64,000 nt of DNA from Motacilla alba alba (taxonomy: Eukaryota; Chordata; Aves; Passeriformes; Motacillidae): the NCBI RefSeq assembly GCF_015832195.1, contig NC_052018.1:39809052-39873051 (forward strand), in the 5' to 3' direction. The position numbers and the translations under genes were made by a program. The notes under the pieces were generated by a model. That model saw nothing but the letters and a program-made list of their open reading frames with translations, had not been told where the DNA came from and made no database searches. The stretch's first letter is position 1. Every line of letters begins with the position of its first letter. Positions 1 to 12,587 of this stretch are shown piece after piece.

Positions 1-3000
1 TAAAACATTTATTCAGAACATAAAAATGTTTGTTTCATGAGTATGTCTGAGTTACATAACTCAGATCTAAGAAATTTTGTATTTTTGCTCAACTGTTTGT
101 GTATTCAGTACCAGAGAGCCACAAACTGCAAATTATTTCAACAATCAGAGTCTTGATAAGGAGGGAATGCTATTGAGAATATAAGTTTTTAATGGAATTT
201 CCTTCTGCTGATCAACAACAGCTCAGTATTGTGTGGGTAGTAATTGGCTTTTAAAGCAGAGGTTGATTTCCACTGGTATTCAGGGAGCTGGGATATTGGA
301 CTCCCATAATTGAAGTCTCAAAGCTAAGTGATTTTCCTGTATATTCTGAAGTGCAATTTTTTTTTTTTCAGTGGAGTTCTAGGTACATCCTGAATTACAG
401 TCAAGGTATGATAGTTGTGGGTGAGGAGTTCAGAAGTTGCAGAGCAGTCCAAAGCCAAGCTTAGACTCATTTCTGAAAGGCAGGATGTGGCATGACTGTT
501 AGATTGCATTTATCCCTTTAATTTTCTGCTGCCAGATTAGGCACCTTTTGTGAAGAACAGATTAAATTTGCACACTGGACAGAGTTGGGGATATAATTTA
601 TGTTATGTATATTGGTTGGACAGTGGCATAGTTTCAGTACAGACTTATTTGAAGTGACTGTCCTTGTACTTAATTCTGGAAATTATTTCTTATTCTCATA
701 GTTCCTGGGAGGAGCAGGTGTAGTAGACAATAGCAGTGATGAACCTGATTGCCACTGAAGTTATTCTGACTTGTAAAAATTATTCTTGGGATCCTACATG
801 TTTTTTGTGTCAAGTGAACTTGAAACTTTGATGCCAATTTTCCTATCAGTTTTAAGTGCATTAGGTTCCCTGCTAAATGGTAAATGTACCAGATTACTTT
901 TTAGAAGCTTCATTACATTAAATGGAACTCTGCTTGCTTGCTATTGATATCAGTCCTACCATCTTTGAAGACAGCTAATCTAAGATAAAAAGAAAATAAC
1001 ATTTTAGGTGAGTGACTAAAATAAACCTGGGCACAGCATTGTACAACAGCAGTCAACTGGAATTTTCTTGGAACTGCCTCTGTATTGTCCTGCTCTGGAT
1101 TCTTGTTTACAAAAGCAGGCAGTGAGGAGGATCAGACCTGAGATACAAAAATAAGGTTAATCAACTGACAAATCCTTCTGGAATAATTCATGGTCATAAT
1201 TGAAGCAGGCAAATTGTCTTGGGTAGGGGCATTTGATTTTTAAGCTTCTACTGTAATGGTCAATTTAGGCTTAAAGAACGAATTTTTTTCCTGGTGTACA
1301 AATTCCTAATTATCTAAATATTTTCTTCTTCTAATTTTAAACTATCTGAATATGTTGTAGATTGAAATATGCTACTGTTCTTAAATGGAAGAAGCTACAA
1401 ATGAATTTGTGTGTAGATTAAAAGGAAGAGTGTGCATGGTTTATATATATGGGTAAACCAGAGCTTCAAAGCTATTTATTTTTCTTAAACCAAACTTCTC
1501 CATTTGGAACGGTGCCAATGACAATCCCAACTTTCACTAAGATAAACTCCTTCAGAGATGAATTAATTCGTACACCAGAGATTGAGAGCATCACCTTTGT
1601 ATTGCTAGAAGCCCCAGATCAGTTGGGATTTTAGCTCCTGGGTTTTTCATATAGAGCAAATTAAACTACTGGAAAGAAAATCTAAAGGTCATCTAGCAAC
1701 CAAGGCTTGCTTTTTTTTACTAATACTGAGTTTTTAATCTAAGTACATGCATGCACATTCGGCACACTCCCCTCAATCCCCCAGAATTAGTCACCACCAG
1801 CAAGCTTAAGTCTACCAACTTTATCCTGTGGTGAAGTAACCTTCCCATGCTGAGAATACAAAGTAGACAAAAATAATGTATTACGTTTTCCTGTTTTTAA
1901 GTGTTACACAACCAGTTGTTGCTGTGCTAGCCTGCTATTTTTTGAAGGAGCAAGTTTTGTCAGCTGTTGTCATTGAGCTATTGATAATCATTAGAAAAGT
2001 TCTTTGACAAAACTCAAAAATAGCTCGGGGAATTTTTTCTGTTATCTCTTTAATATACTGATACATTACAGAGATAATAATCTGTATATATGAAAAGTGG
2101 TTGCACTTGTGAGGATTCGAACTTAAAGTGGGACTCAGGAAAAAAATGGTGGTGGTTTTTTTTCCATTTTTCAGTTGGTATCAGTGAGGAAAGTGGAAAT
2201 ATGTGACAATACCCAGTCACTTTGAATCCCATTCTTACTGTAATCCACTTGCTGCTATTTATCTGCAGTGTGAATTGAAACTGATGATGGATGTGTAAAA
2301 AAAATGATGCTGCAACATCAAGGTGAACTATTGCTGGCAAGATCAGAGCTCCCGAGCTCTGATGTATGGATACACACTGCCAGTCCTCTGCAGCAGTTAC
2401 AGGAGAGTAAAAGAAAAGTTACAGGAGAGGTCACAAGTTGGGAAGAGACAGTTAGTGCTTTATCTGCCATCTCTTTGCAGATTCTGTCAGGAAGGGCGAG
2501 CAGCTTTGGTGTGTGTTTTTAATAGGGGCGGGGAAACTGTTTTGCTTCACAATTTCCCAATTCTTCACAATTGCTTACACTTTTTTTCCCTGCCCTTCTC
2601 ATGTTGTCATTCTAGCCAGTGTGGACTCTTTAGATGACCTTTCTGTCCATCATTCCCTGAAAGATTTCTGCTTCTGGAATCTTTCCAATATTTTCATAAA
2701 GCTGTAAACAGGGGCTGATGAATGCCAGAATGCTTAGCGTACAAAATTCTTCTTTGGTTTTATTGCCATCTGATCGATTCTAATGTTTTATGCTCTCCCT
2801 GTCCCTCCCTGTCCCCAGTGTATTTCACTTCAAATTCTGCTTGCGACTTGAGGCAGTTTGGATGCATGAGCCCCTGGAATGGAAGTATTTGTAACTGGCT
2901 AGTGCAGCTGTCTTTATCTGCTTGTGTTCTCAGTGACATGTCCACTTAGAGGTCTGGAGGAAAGTTTTGTTTATTGCAAGAAATGACACCCAGAAGGCAG

Positions 3001-6000
3001 AATGGCTGAACTGGACTTGAAATGAGGCAGTCGAAGCCCTTCCTACCCGGGCCTGGGCAGCAGGTGGCAGTGTGAGTCCGTAACAGTTTGAGCAGAGAAA
3101 TTCAAGCTAAAATCAGAAAAAATGAAAAGAAAAATTATTTATTTTTACTCCGTATTAGTCTTCTGACCTAATCAGTAAAAAAGTCATTATTCACACAACA
3201 CTGGGCAATATGCATTGTAATTTTTAACAAATAATAGGAAACTGTTAATGTTTTCACAGGAAATACAGTTCTGTCTTGTGCAGCAATGGTCATTTATCAC
3301 CGCACTTTGTGAAATCACTCATTTGTTCTAATTTGAATGTAAATGACTCTAAGGTTTTACAAATAAGGTGACAGACTCACATAAATGTAATTGCAGGGTT
3401 CATCTCTCTCTTTTTATATATCACTCATTAAGTTATGAATTAAATACATCGTATTAAACCAGGGGCATGTCCAATGATGATATTGTAATGGCAAATTACT
3501 CTATGCTATTAGAGGTGTATTTTTTATTCATGGACATTAATTTGTCATTAAGCAGCATTAGTTTAGCACTTTTATGTGGAAGACGTGACCTGAAAGAGGA
3601 GACTTACAGCTCTAATGTGAAAGAAGAGGAATATAGGCAGCAGACATAGAGAGGGGTTTTTACCTCCTGGAAAGAAACAGAGAAAAATTTTACTTAAATT
3701 TGCTTTCATCTAAAGCGCTTTGAGTTGTATTAAGCCATTTTAGCAAAAGTATTTCTGAAACAAGAAAATGCTTTGATTATATAGTATTTACAATATGGGA
3801 AAAGCCAGAATGCTAAGTACGAAATGGTGACTATAAATCATTTGTAACCTATGAACCTGAAGAGAACATTGGGCTTGAAGTGAGTTACAATCTGATTTTA
3901 TCTCAGAAGTATCTCTGTGGTAGAGAGCTAATTGTTCATCTTTTCTTTCTTCTATACTAGCTTACCCAAAATAGAACTGATTTTTTTTTTTTTTCATTCT
4001 CCATTATAAAGTAAATACTTTTTACCTCTTCTCTATTTTGTATTTTTAGGTACACTATTATTATTATTTTCGCAGGAGTCAATTTCAAATTCTAAATGCA
4101 GTCGCAAAATATTTCTTAAGATAACGAATGCGAAAATGTATTATTTGATGGAATTTCAGGGGGCAACTTAGCACCTGAAGTATGAGGCTAAGGAAAATAG
4201 TGAATGATTCAGTCTGCTCTGTCTTTAAAAGATGTCAAAAAGACCTTGTAAATTTAATTTTAATTTTTCAGTCAGCTTAATAGAAGAGACTTTCAAAACC
4301 TTGTTTATCTAATGGTGAAGAAGGACTGAAGTAATGAGGATCCAAATTGATACATTCTCCAGTCATGCATATTTGCATTTTAGTCTTTTTTGTAGACAAT
4401 CTCACATTAAAGGCATAAGAAATCTGGACTTGATACAAACCTATGTATTTGGCATTTGATACCCTGCCCCATAATCTTTTATGTTTTTCTGATGGTCTGA
4501 TCGTTACTGTGTGATCCATCTACCTGAACTGCTTGCAACATACTCAACTAATTGTGCTAGTTAAGAAGAAAGATTTGTACGGAAAATAACCTAAGCCCAC
4601 ATTATGTATAAGTATCTTTAGAAATGGAAGCAGATTATCATCTCTTTTTAATTACTGTTAAATACTGTTAAACCATTTGTGTTTCTAGGGGACCACAAAG
4701 GAAGAAACAAGAGAAACAAGTTCCATATAAGGCTTTGATGTTTTCCAATAGATCTTGTAGCAGCACTAAATGAAACAGAATTTTAGCACATTCCATCACT
4801 TATGGTATTTTTTTTAACAACTGCATGACTAGAATTTGTATTTAGCTTTAGATTAGTGATGTAGACTAACTCCATTCAGAATAAAGATACCCTTTCTGTC
4901 CATGGTACTGAATAGGCCTTGAAACCAGAATGAATATAAATGTATACATGCTGTAATGACTTATTGAATCGTCAGTCAGTATGTGATCAGAGCTTTAAAA
5001 GTTATAAATTGTCCTCATTCTTCTCACTAATTCTAAAAATTAAAGATCCACGCCTATAGATTAGTGGCATCAACTTTATTAACCATCAATAACATCCTGT
5101 GAGTGTTTTATTTCAAACATGAAAAACATGAGAAATGCCTGTAACTTCATTTGCCTGTTTTCTTGTGTAATATATTCAAAACATCTGTTTATTAATTTGG
5201 AGGAAATTTTTGCTACATTTCCCATCTGTTTAAACAGTTTTATGGAATTTGTGATTTCTGTCACAGAGTATGTCTAACTGTATAAACAGCATTAGATCTT
5301 AAACCAGGACTTTTTATTTACAGTTCAGTAGGAACTGATCTGTAACACACAGAATTCTTTCTCCTTTGTAATTCTTTCTTCCTTCTTCCTTGTGGAATGT
5401 TTTCTCCTTGTTAATTGGAAGCGCTGTCTATTCTAATTATGTATGTAAAGGGCCTTGAGTTTCCATAGCATCTCAGCATTATCATGGGAAAATATTGTAG
5501 TAACCTCAGGTATATTCAGTTGCCAGCGGTCACTAGGACTGGAAGTCCAGCTGACTTGAGGAGGCATGTTGTGGACATGAAAAACACCAGGGGGACAGGC
5601 CTACTGTCATACACCATGCCCCAGATCAGTGTTCATGTGTGTTTGTGTTTGGGTTTGCCTGCCTCTCAGTATTTTTACTTATATTTGCAGCATTACCATC
5701 TTCATGGGGAACTGAAGTATGTAGGAAGTACATGTATGCGATGATGATGTCCAGGAACCCCGAGACTGCTATTGACAGTTTACTGAAACCAAACACTTGA
5801 AATGATATGACTTTCCTAGGTAATATCGTGAGTCTTAACTTCTATGTATTCCTAATCAAGTTCTGGACTCAGATAGCACCATTCAGCCCTGGACCAAAAC
5901 TTGAATAGGTTAAAAATTTCTTGAAAATGAGCAAAGCAAGTAGCAAAAATTATCAGTGTGTGAATATTTTGAGGTGGGGGGAAAACAAACAGTATTAGAC

Positions 6001-6289
6001 ATAGGTAACCTTTTATAAGCTGTTGGTAGGGTTTTGCTTATAAGTGTGGTTGAAAGGTTGAAATCTTTGAAATGTGAATGTTTTAGCAACATTTCTTACT
6101 GAAATTTGTATTTGAAAAGAACTAACTTTTATAACATTGCATGGAACAATCACTGGCTAAAAACTTCTTCGGTAAGCTGTAGTTAATTTTTGAAAGCAGT
6201 GACTTTTCTGCAGATGTACATTTTTTTTTTGGAAGCAACTCAGCTATGTCTTGTTTTTAAATGCCCTTCCAAAGTTCTGTGAAAGAGTG

Positions 6290-6944
6290 TTACAGAATGG
6301 GTCAGGTTGGAAGGTGATGTGGTGGGTTGTCTGGTAGAAACTTCCTGCTCAAGCTGGGTCATCCTGCAGCACTGGGCACAGGATTGTGTGCAGACAGTTC
6401 TCAAATATTTCCAGTGATGGAGACTCCACAACCTCTCTGAGCAACCTGTTCCAGTGCTTAGTCGCCTGGACAGTACAGAAGTTTTTCCTCATATTCAGGT
6501 GGAACTTTTGTGTATCAGTTTGTGTGCACCATCAGGAAGAGCCTGGCTCCATTCTCTTGGCACTATCCCTTCAGATATATTGTTGAGGTGTCCTCTCAAT
6601 CATCTCTTCTTGAGGCTGAACAGGCCCAGTTCCCTCAGCATTTCCTCATAATAGAGATGCTTCAGTCCCCTAAACATCTTTGTAGCCCTTTGCTGGACTC
6701 GCTCCAGGAGTTCCACATCTCTCTCTTTCTGAGGAGCCCAGGGTTGGACACAGCTCTCCAGATGTGGCCCCACCAGGCCAGGGAAGAGGGATAGGATCAC
6801 CTCTCTTGACCTGCTGATAATGGTCTTCCTAAAGTACCCCAGGACACTGTTGGCCTTTTTGGCCACCAGGACACTCTGCTGGCTCATGGACAGCTTACAG
6901 TCCACCACGACTCCCAGGATGTTCTCCACAGAGCATTGCTTCAC
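6290..6944 (-). repeat. CR1 LINE, 5'-truncated
   Basis: Read on the minus strand, the segment encodes the end of a CR1 reverse-transcriptase polyprotein. A 114-codon frame at 6600-6944 contains characteristic CR1 stretches such as KKANSVLGYFRK, SRSREVILSLF, LLERVQQRATKM and LRELGLFSLKKR. The region closer to 6290 is the decayed 3' end of the element (wording such as 'ccagtgatggagactccac' on the plus strand is typical). Frameshifts and stops show it is dead. It lies in the upstream KLHL32 intron, antisense to the gene. Confidence 0.93.
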
Positions 6945-7576
6945 TTGATTCTATTATGTTTAAAGGGAAATGCTGGAGAGGTGCCTTTCAAACTCTACAG
7001 GAATGAAGTCCTGGCACATATCTGTAGTTGTGAACACTTAAAAACTGAGCCTACAATGAGTTGTTCAACTTATAAAGTTGGTGTCTTTAAGGTAAAGTCT
7101 TGAAGTCAGTGAGAATTTCATCATTTGATTGTGTCAAATATATGGTCCATTGATTAATCTTATCTTCTCTGTGGAAAAAAAAAAGCGTTTATCCTAAACA
7201 AGAGATTCTGACTGTAAGCTGAGATTTGGAAGTGAGGGATTGAATTACTTTTTATTCTTGGTAAGAACTGCTAGAAACAAATGGACCAGAGTCATCATGA
7301 TCTTTGAAGGCTCATGCATTCCTGCTGGTGCTTGGCATCTTCAGCAGTGTGAACATTCACATGTATTAGTTTTGGGAGGACTTGTGGCTTGTTTAGCACT
7401 ACTGAGGTCAGGTGTAGGAAATCAAACTGGATGTTGAGTCAAGGCCCATTTTTTACATTTGGCCTTCATCCTTTCCAGGTTTTCTACTTTTGAAAGTCAG
7501 ACACTACAATAATTTCTGGCTAAAAGAATGGTGAGTAAATCAATAATGCTTAAAATGTGCTTAGCCTGAAAAAAAA

Positions 7577-7933
7577 AGGAGGCTCAGGAGAGACCTTATC
7601 ACACTCTACAAATACCTGAAAGGAGGTTGTAGCCTGCTTTGGGTCCATCTCTGCTCACAGGCAACCAGCAAAAGGACAAGAGGACACAGTCTTAATTGTG
7701 CCAGAGGAAGTTTAAGCAGGACATTTGGAAACAAGGCTTCATAGGAAGAGAGATTTGCTGTTGGAATGGACTGCCCAGGGCAGTGGTGGAGTCACTGTCC
7801 CTGGCAGTGTTTAAAAAAGGCTGGATGTGGCACTTAGAGCCTTAATCTAGTTGACAGGGTGGTGTTGGTTCATAGGTTGGACTTCATGACCTCAAAGGTC
7901 TTTTCCAGCCTAGTTAATGCTGTTATTCTGTGA
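7577..7933 (+). repeat. CR1 LINE 3' fragment
   Basis: This is a typical CR1 3' end read on the plus strand. It begins in the 'ggctcaggagagacc' motif, passes 'tacctgaaaggaggttgta', 'ggactgcccagggcagtggtg' style wording, and ends with 'aaaggtcttttccagcc' and a 'ttattctgtga' tail. It sits only about 630 bp from the minus-strand CR1 at 6290-6944, so the two form an inverted pair. No coding capacity remains. Confidence 0.92.
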
Positions 7934-10930
7934 AAGACAAGCAAACTCCTCTTGATCTTCACATGTCCAGATTTTGTTTTTAAAATTCAGTGGTTCTTCC
8001 AGATTTTTCTCATTCTTTTACTCTTCTGTCTATTTATGGCCTACCACTATCCCTTTTAATGCCGTATATCTCCTGAAATCGGTTCTGATTAATGCATTGC
8101 AAACCTACTAATAACAGAGCTCCTGGTTGTGGGAAAGAGAGATGTTCTTTTCACTGCATAAATCTGGGGAAAGAGAGTTCTAGAGGGGTTTTTTTTTACT
8201 GGGGTATAAGCCTATACAATACACGTTGCAGACATTTTGCTAATATATTGACCTGTATATGTAAGTTAAAATTCTGTTGAAGTTGGTGAAGACAGGAATT
8301 ATCTAGCTACTAGGGCACTGGAGTGGGTTCCAGTCATGTGAGGTTCTCTTCTTTGTATATTCTGCATAATGGGAAATCTTTTTAAATTATTCTTCTGCTT
8401 CTCCTTTTTTCCTCTGTAAAATGAGAATTTGCCTTGGTTTAGTGCCATGAGCAACAAAAATAAAATTCTTAGTGATTTTTGAGCTGAGGTCAGATATTGC
8501 AGGAGCACAGAGATACCTGAACAAATAACAGTTTTCCAAATAAAATGGAAATGTTGCCTTTTTATCATTCACATACTTACAGTCAGGTTCTTTTAACTGC
8601 TGAGTACTCTCGTATCTTTCTGCAGCTGCAACAAGTCTCTTGCTTTTGAGAGGAATGAGAAACCATTATAACCCCAGCAGTCAAATTGCACAAATATTTC
8701 CTTCTTTACCTGTACAGACAGTTGTCAAAAAAACTAGTTTTATTGCAGTCTTTTTTTTTAATGCAGAGCTGCAAAATGTACATAATCCCATGAAGCCAAT
8801 GCATACAGTCCTGTACTTTTTAGTTCCTTGTCTAGGGCAGCTCTGATCCTACATTCATGCGCCAGAAACTATTTTCTGAAAATTTAGTCAGAGCTATTTT
8901 TCCTTTCATATATTCTCTCCATGTTATAAATATCTTTGCTCAAGATCAAATCCCCCAGGAGTCTTTCTTTAAAAAACTAAGTTGAGCACCTGAAATCTTG
9001 CAAGGCTGGTTTTCCAACCTGTAGGTTTTAAGTATCCTTAGAGTTGGACTTCAGAACTGGGACCAATAATTAAAGAGTAGATTTAAAATGTAACATTAAA
9101 GCAGCAAGAGGGCTTATTTCTTTTATTGGGCAGTACTGGGTGTGCATTTTATGACATGAGCTTTTTTTTTTTTTGTGCCTCCTGATGGCTTGTCAGTGTT
9201 GTTCCAAATAGAGCCTGGTATATTTTCTGTATTATGTTACTGGTTCCCAGATAGCCTGATAATACTCATGCTGTCCTTGCAGAGACTTCTGCAGACTCTG
9301 CAGACCAAAATTAGCATTCACTACTTCAATTAAACTCTGAACAGTATTGGATCAAAATGGATTCCTTGAGGACTTTTGTCTATCAAAGTTGTACTCACTA
9401 TTGAGTTATCCTGCACTGGATACAGCGTTTCAGTAGATGGAGTATCAAATACTGCCTTAAAATTCTAAGGAAATTTTGTTGCTTTGGGTTCTTTTGCAAA
9501 CATTTCTGAGACTTGAATTGATCTGTGTTAAATAACCTGTTATTCCATGTGTTCTAGGCAATTTGTTTAATTCTCTGATGTTATTAGATGACCAGCTCAC
9601 TACAGCCACCCTTTTCCAATTCTTAATTTTTAGATGTGTCTGTTAGCTTTGTAATGCTTAAGCATTTGGTGACAGACTGCTCCCTGAAACATGTTTTTAA
9701 GAAAAGTGTCTCCTTGATGGGTGTAATACAGAGCCCATGTGTACATCAATGAAATGTTCCAGAAATAAAATGCCATAAAAACATTACGAAAGCATTGTTT
9801 GAATCATATTATATATTCTTTGCACATAAACATCCTTGTTCTTATTTATACCTGGAGAGTTAACATTAGTATATTGATAATTTTAAATATGCTCCCTGTT
9901 ATTTAGCATAATGTCTTCAGTCATGACTGTTGCCTTCCTTTTTTTAAGTTAGTGACGATGATGCTTTTTATCAGTCTTGATCACTTTTCACTTACATCCA
10001 TGCAGAGTAGTTGGAGGAACAGTCACTCAGTCTCCTTGAGAAGCCATGTGTTCTCTGAATTGTGATTCTAAATCTCCTGCTGTATTCCAGTACTGTTTGC
10101 CTCCTGCAATCTCTGGGGTCTGGATCTGCTCTTGTATTCTTTGGTCTGGGTTTTTTTTCACGCTTCTGCATCTAAAAGTGACAGTGTCTTTTTCTGATCT
10201 GCTGGGTCTCCAAAGTGGATCCCAAGCAGCACCATAAAAACAGACTTTTGGCATTTGGGTTTTGTCATTGTGATTAGGCCCACAGTGCACAATGATGCAG
10301 ATATAACCTTGCTTAGCTGTGGAATAGATTATTGGCAGTGCAGCTAAAATCTGATGAGATTTTGGACTGAGAAGTTCAAACAAGGTGTTACTGAGCATAT
10401 CCAAATTATTTTTCTAGAGGCTTAATGAGGTGTGTCAGTGGAAGTTGTTCACAGGGATGGCAATTCCTATGATCTATTTCTATTCTGAATATTTTTAATA
10501 TGGAAGAGTAATGGTCTTTTCCTGTCAGTCTCATTCTTAATAATGTATAATATACTTTTAGGGATGTTTTCAAGAGGTTTCAAGTGATTCATCTTGAAGC
10601 TGAAAAACTTCAGCTTGACTTATTAAATGTTGGCAAAATAGCAAGTTATTTTAAAAAAGGCATTGGAAAGGGAAACTGTCAGGTACACTAATACCTCTAT
10701 TAACAGCTATATCAGGAATGTTGATTTTTAATTTTTTTCCGTCTCCCTCTGTCCTCCATACTGGTAATAAGAGATATGAATTAAGAATAAAAAATGCACT
10801 TTAATGTACTGTGAATTAGAAATAATTTTTCTTTTTCTATTTTCTTTGTCTGAAAGTTTTCATACTTAATACTTATATAAGACTTACTTTGGTTTTCAGT
10901 ATATTAAGGAGGATTTACTTACCTACTTTT

Positions 10931-11707
10931 CACAGAATAGAATCATAAAATCATTAAGATTGGAAAATACCTCCAAGATCGAGTCTGACCTTTGACCAAA
11001 CACCACCATGTCAATTAACCATTGCACTAAGTGCCATGTCCAGTTGTTTCTTGAACACTTCCAGAGAAGGTGACTCTACCACTTCCCTGGGTAGTCTGTT
11101 CCAATGCTTAGCCACCCTTTCAATGAAAAAAGTCTTCCAGGTGTCCAACCTGAACCTCTCCTGGTGCAGCTTAAGAAAATTTCCTCTTCTCCTGTCACTG
11201 GGAGAAGAGACCATCCCCACCTGGCTACACCCTCCTTTCAGGCAGTTGTAGAAAGTGATAAAGTCACCCCTGAGCCTCCTTTTCTCCAGGCTAAACACCC
11301 CCAGCTCTATCAACCACTCCTCATATGAGCCTTTATCAGCTCTGTTGCCCTTCTCTGAACTCTCTCCAGCCCCTCGATATCTTTCTTGTAGTGAGGGGCC
11401 CAGAACTGGACACACCGCTTGAGCTGAGTACACACACCACTACCAGTGCTGAGTACAGGGGGACAGCCATTGCCCCAGCCCTGCTGGTCACACTATTCTT
11501 TATCCAGGCCAGGATGTCATTGGCCTTCTTGGCCACCTGGGCACACGCTGGCACATGTTCAGCTGCTGCTGACCAGCATCTCCAGGTCCTTTTCCACTGC
11601 ACAGTTTTGTAGACCCCAGCCTGTAGTGCTGCATGGGGTTGATGCAGCCAAAGTGCAGGACTTGTCCTTGTTGAATCTCACACTGTTGGCCATTGATCCA
11701 GATACAA
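10931..11707 (-). repeat. CR1 LINE, 5'-truncated
   Basis: The plus-strand start at 'cacagaatagaatcataaa' is the reverse complement of the CR1 3' tail. The minus strand carries remnants of the CR1 reverse-transcriptase C-terminus. These include [17 protein letters not shown] (frame 11011-11433) and [19 protein letters not shown] (frame 11336-11602). The frame change between them shows inactivating indels. At about 775 bp it is the longest CR1 copy in the window. Confidence 0.93.
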
Positions 11708-12189
11708 TTTAAAACAAGTCTTAAAAAATCATTGAAATAATTTGCCCCACCCCATAACTGGTATGGAGCCAAACAATTACAAGATCTGTTAATCAAAGAC
11801 AGAATGCAATTAAAGAAGTGATTGGAAAGTAGCTTCTGAGCATCCTCAGTAGAATCTATTGCATCATAATTCCGATTTGTAATATGTTGCATTAGTTCTG
11901 TCTTGTCTGCCAGAGAGGCTGTTTCTGTGTCTTACTTGAGGACCAAGTTCACAGAGACTTTTCATGTGTCGTATGGTGACTATGAGCTACTAACGTGATG
12001 GCATCAAGAAAAAGACAGTTTGACTTTCATACAAGATAATTTATAAAGCTAAGGAAGTACTAATGCTACTTTACAAGGCACTGCTGAAAAATCAGGAGTA
12101 CTGGGAAGAGTTTGTCCATGCAGAAGAATAAGTGAAATCAAAACTGTGAGAGTTGTAAAAAAGGTCAGCTAACCTGATCAGGAAGACCT

Positions 12190-12530
12190 ACTGTACATGA
12201 GGAGATAAGACCTTTCCTTGTTTAGTCGAGTAAAATGAGGGCTGAGGAGGAATATCATTGTTTTCTGTAACTATATCCCTCAGTAAATACTGAGGGAGGG
12301 AGGGAGCAGAAAGGGAAACATCATGCTGTTAAATCTAAAAGATAATTTTGGCACAGAAACAAATATATATATAAACTGAGTAAATTAAACAAAATTAAGA
12401 GATAGAGTCTCAAAATCAGCTGAGCCTTCTTGTAATACTAGTTGTGAACAAGATGGATCTTTCTTAATTTATCCTGAAGATATTTGATGAGTTTGTGGCA
12501 TAGTAGAGGAATAGACTTCCACTTCTGTGT
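12190..12530 (+). repeat. Old CR1-like LINE fragment
   Basis: A diverged segment reads 'gataagacctttccttgttta', then 'aaaatgagggctgaggaggaa', then a decayed stretch with 'ggcacagaaacaaatatat'. This order is that of the terminal CR1/L3 family 3' region. Divergence is much greater than in the other CR1 copies, so the boundaries are approximate and the subfamily cannot be named by eye. Confidence 0.55.
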
Positions 12531-12565
12531 TCTCATGGCCTTAAATGGTTATAGGAGCCTGTAAC

Positions 12566-12587
12566 AAAAAAAAAAAAAAAAAAAAAA
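12566..12587. repeat. Poly(A) run, 22 A
   Basis: An uninterrupted run of 22 A residues lies in the upstream intron. It follows the old CR1-like fragment by about 35 bp. No processed-pseudogene body is recognisable immediately before it. Confidence 0.95.

Noticed and set aside
12566..12587. A22 run as the tail of a processed pseudogene
   Set aside because: The sequence before it shows no gene body, only an old CR1-like fragment and unique intron.
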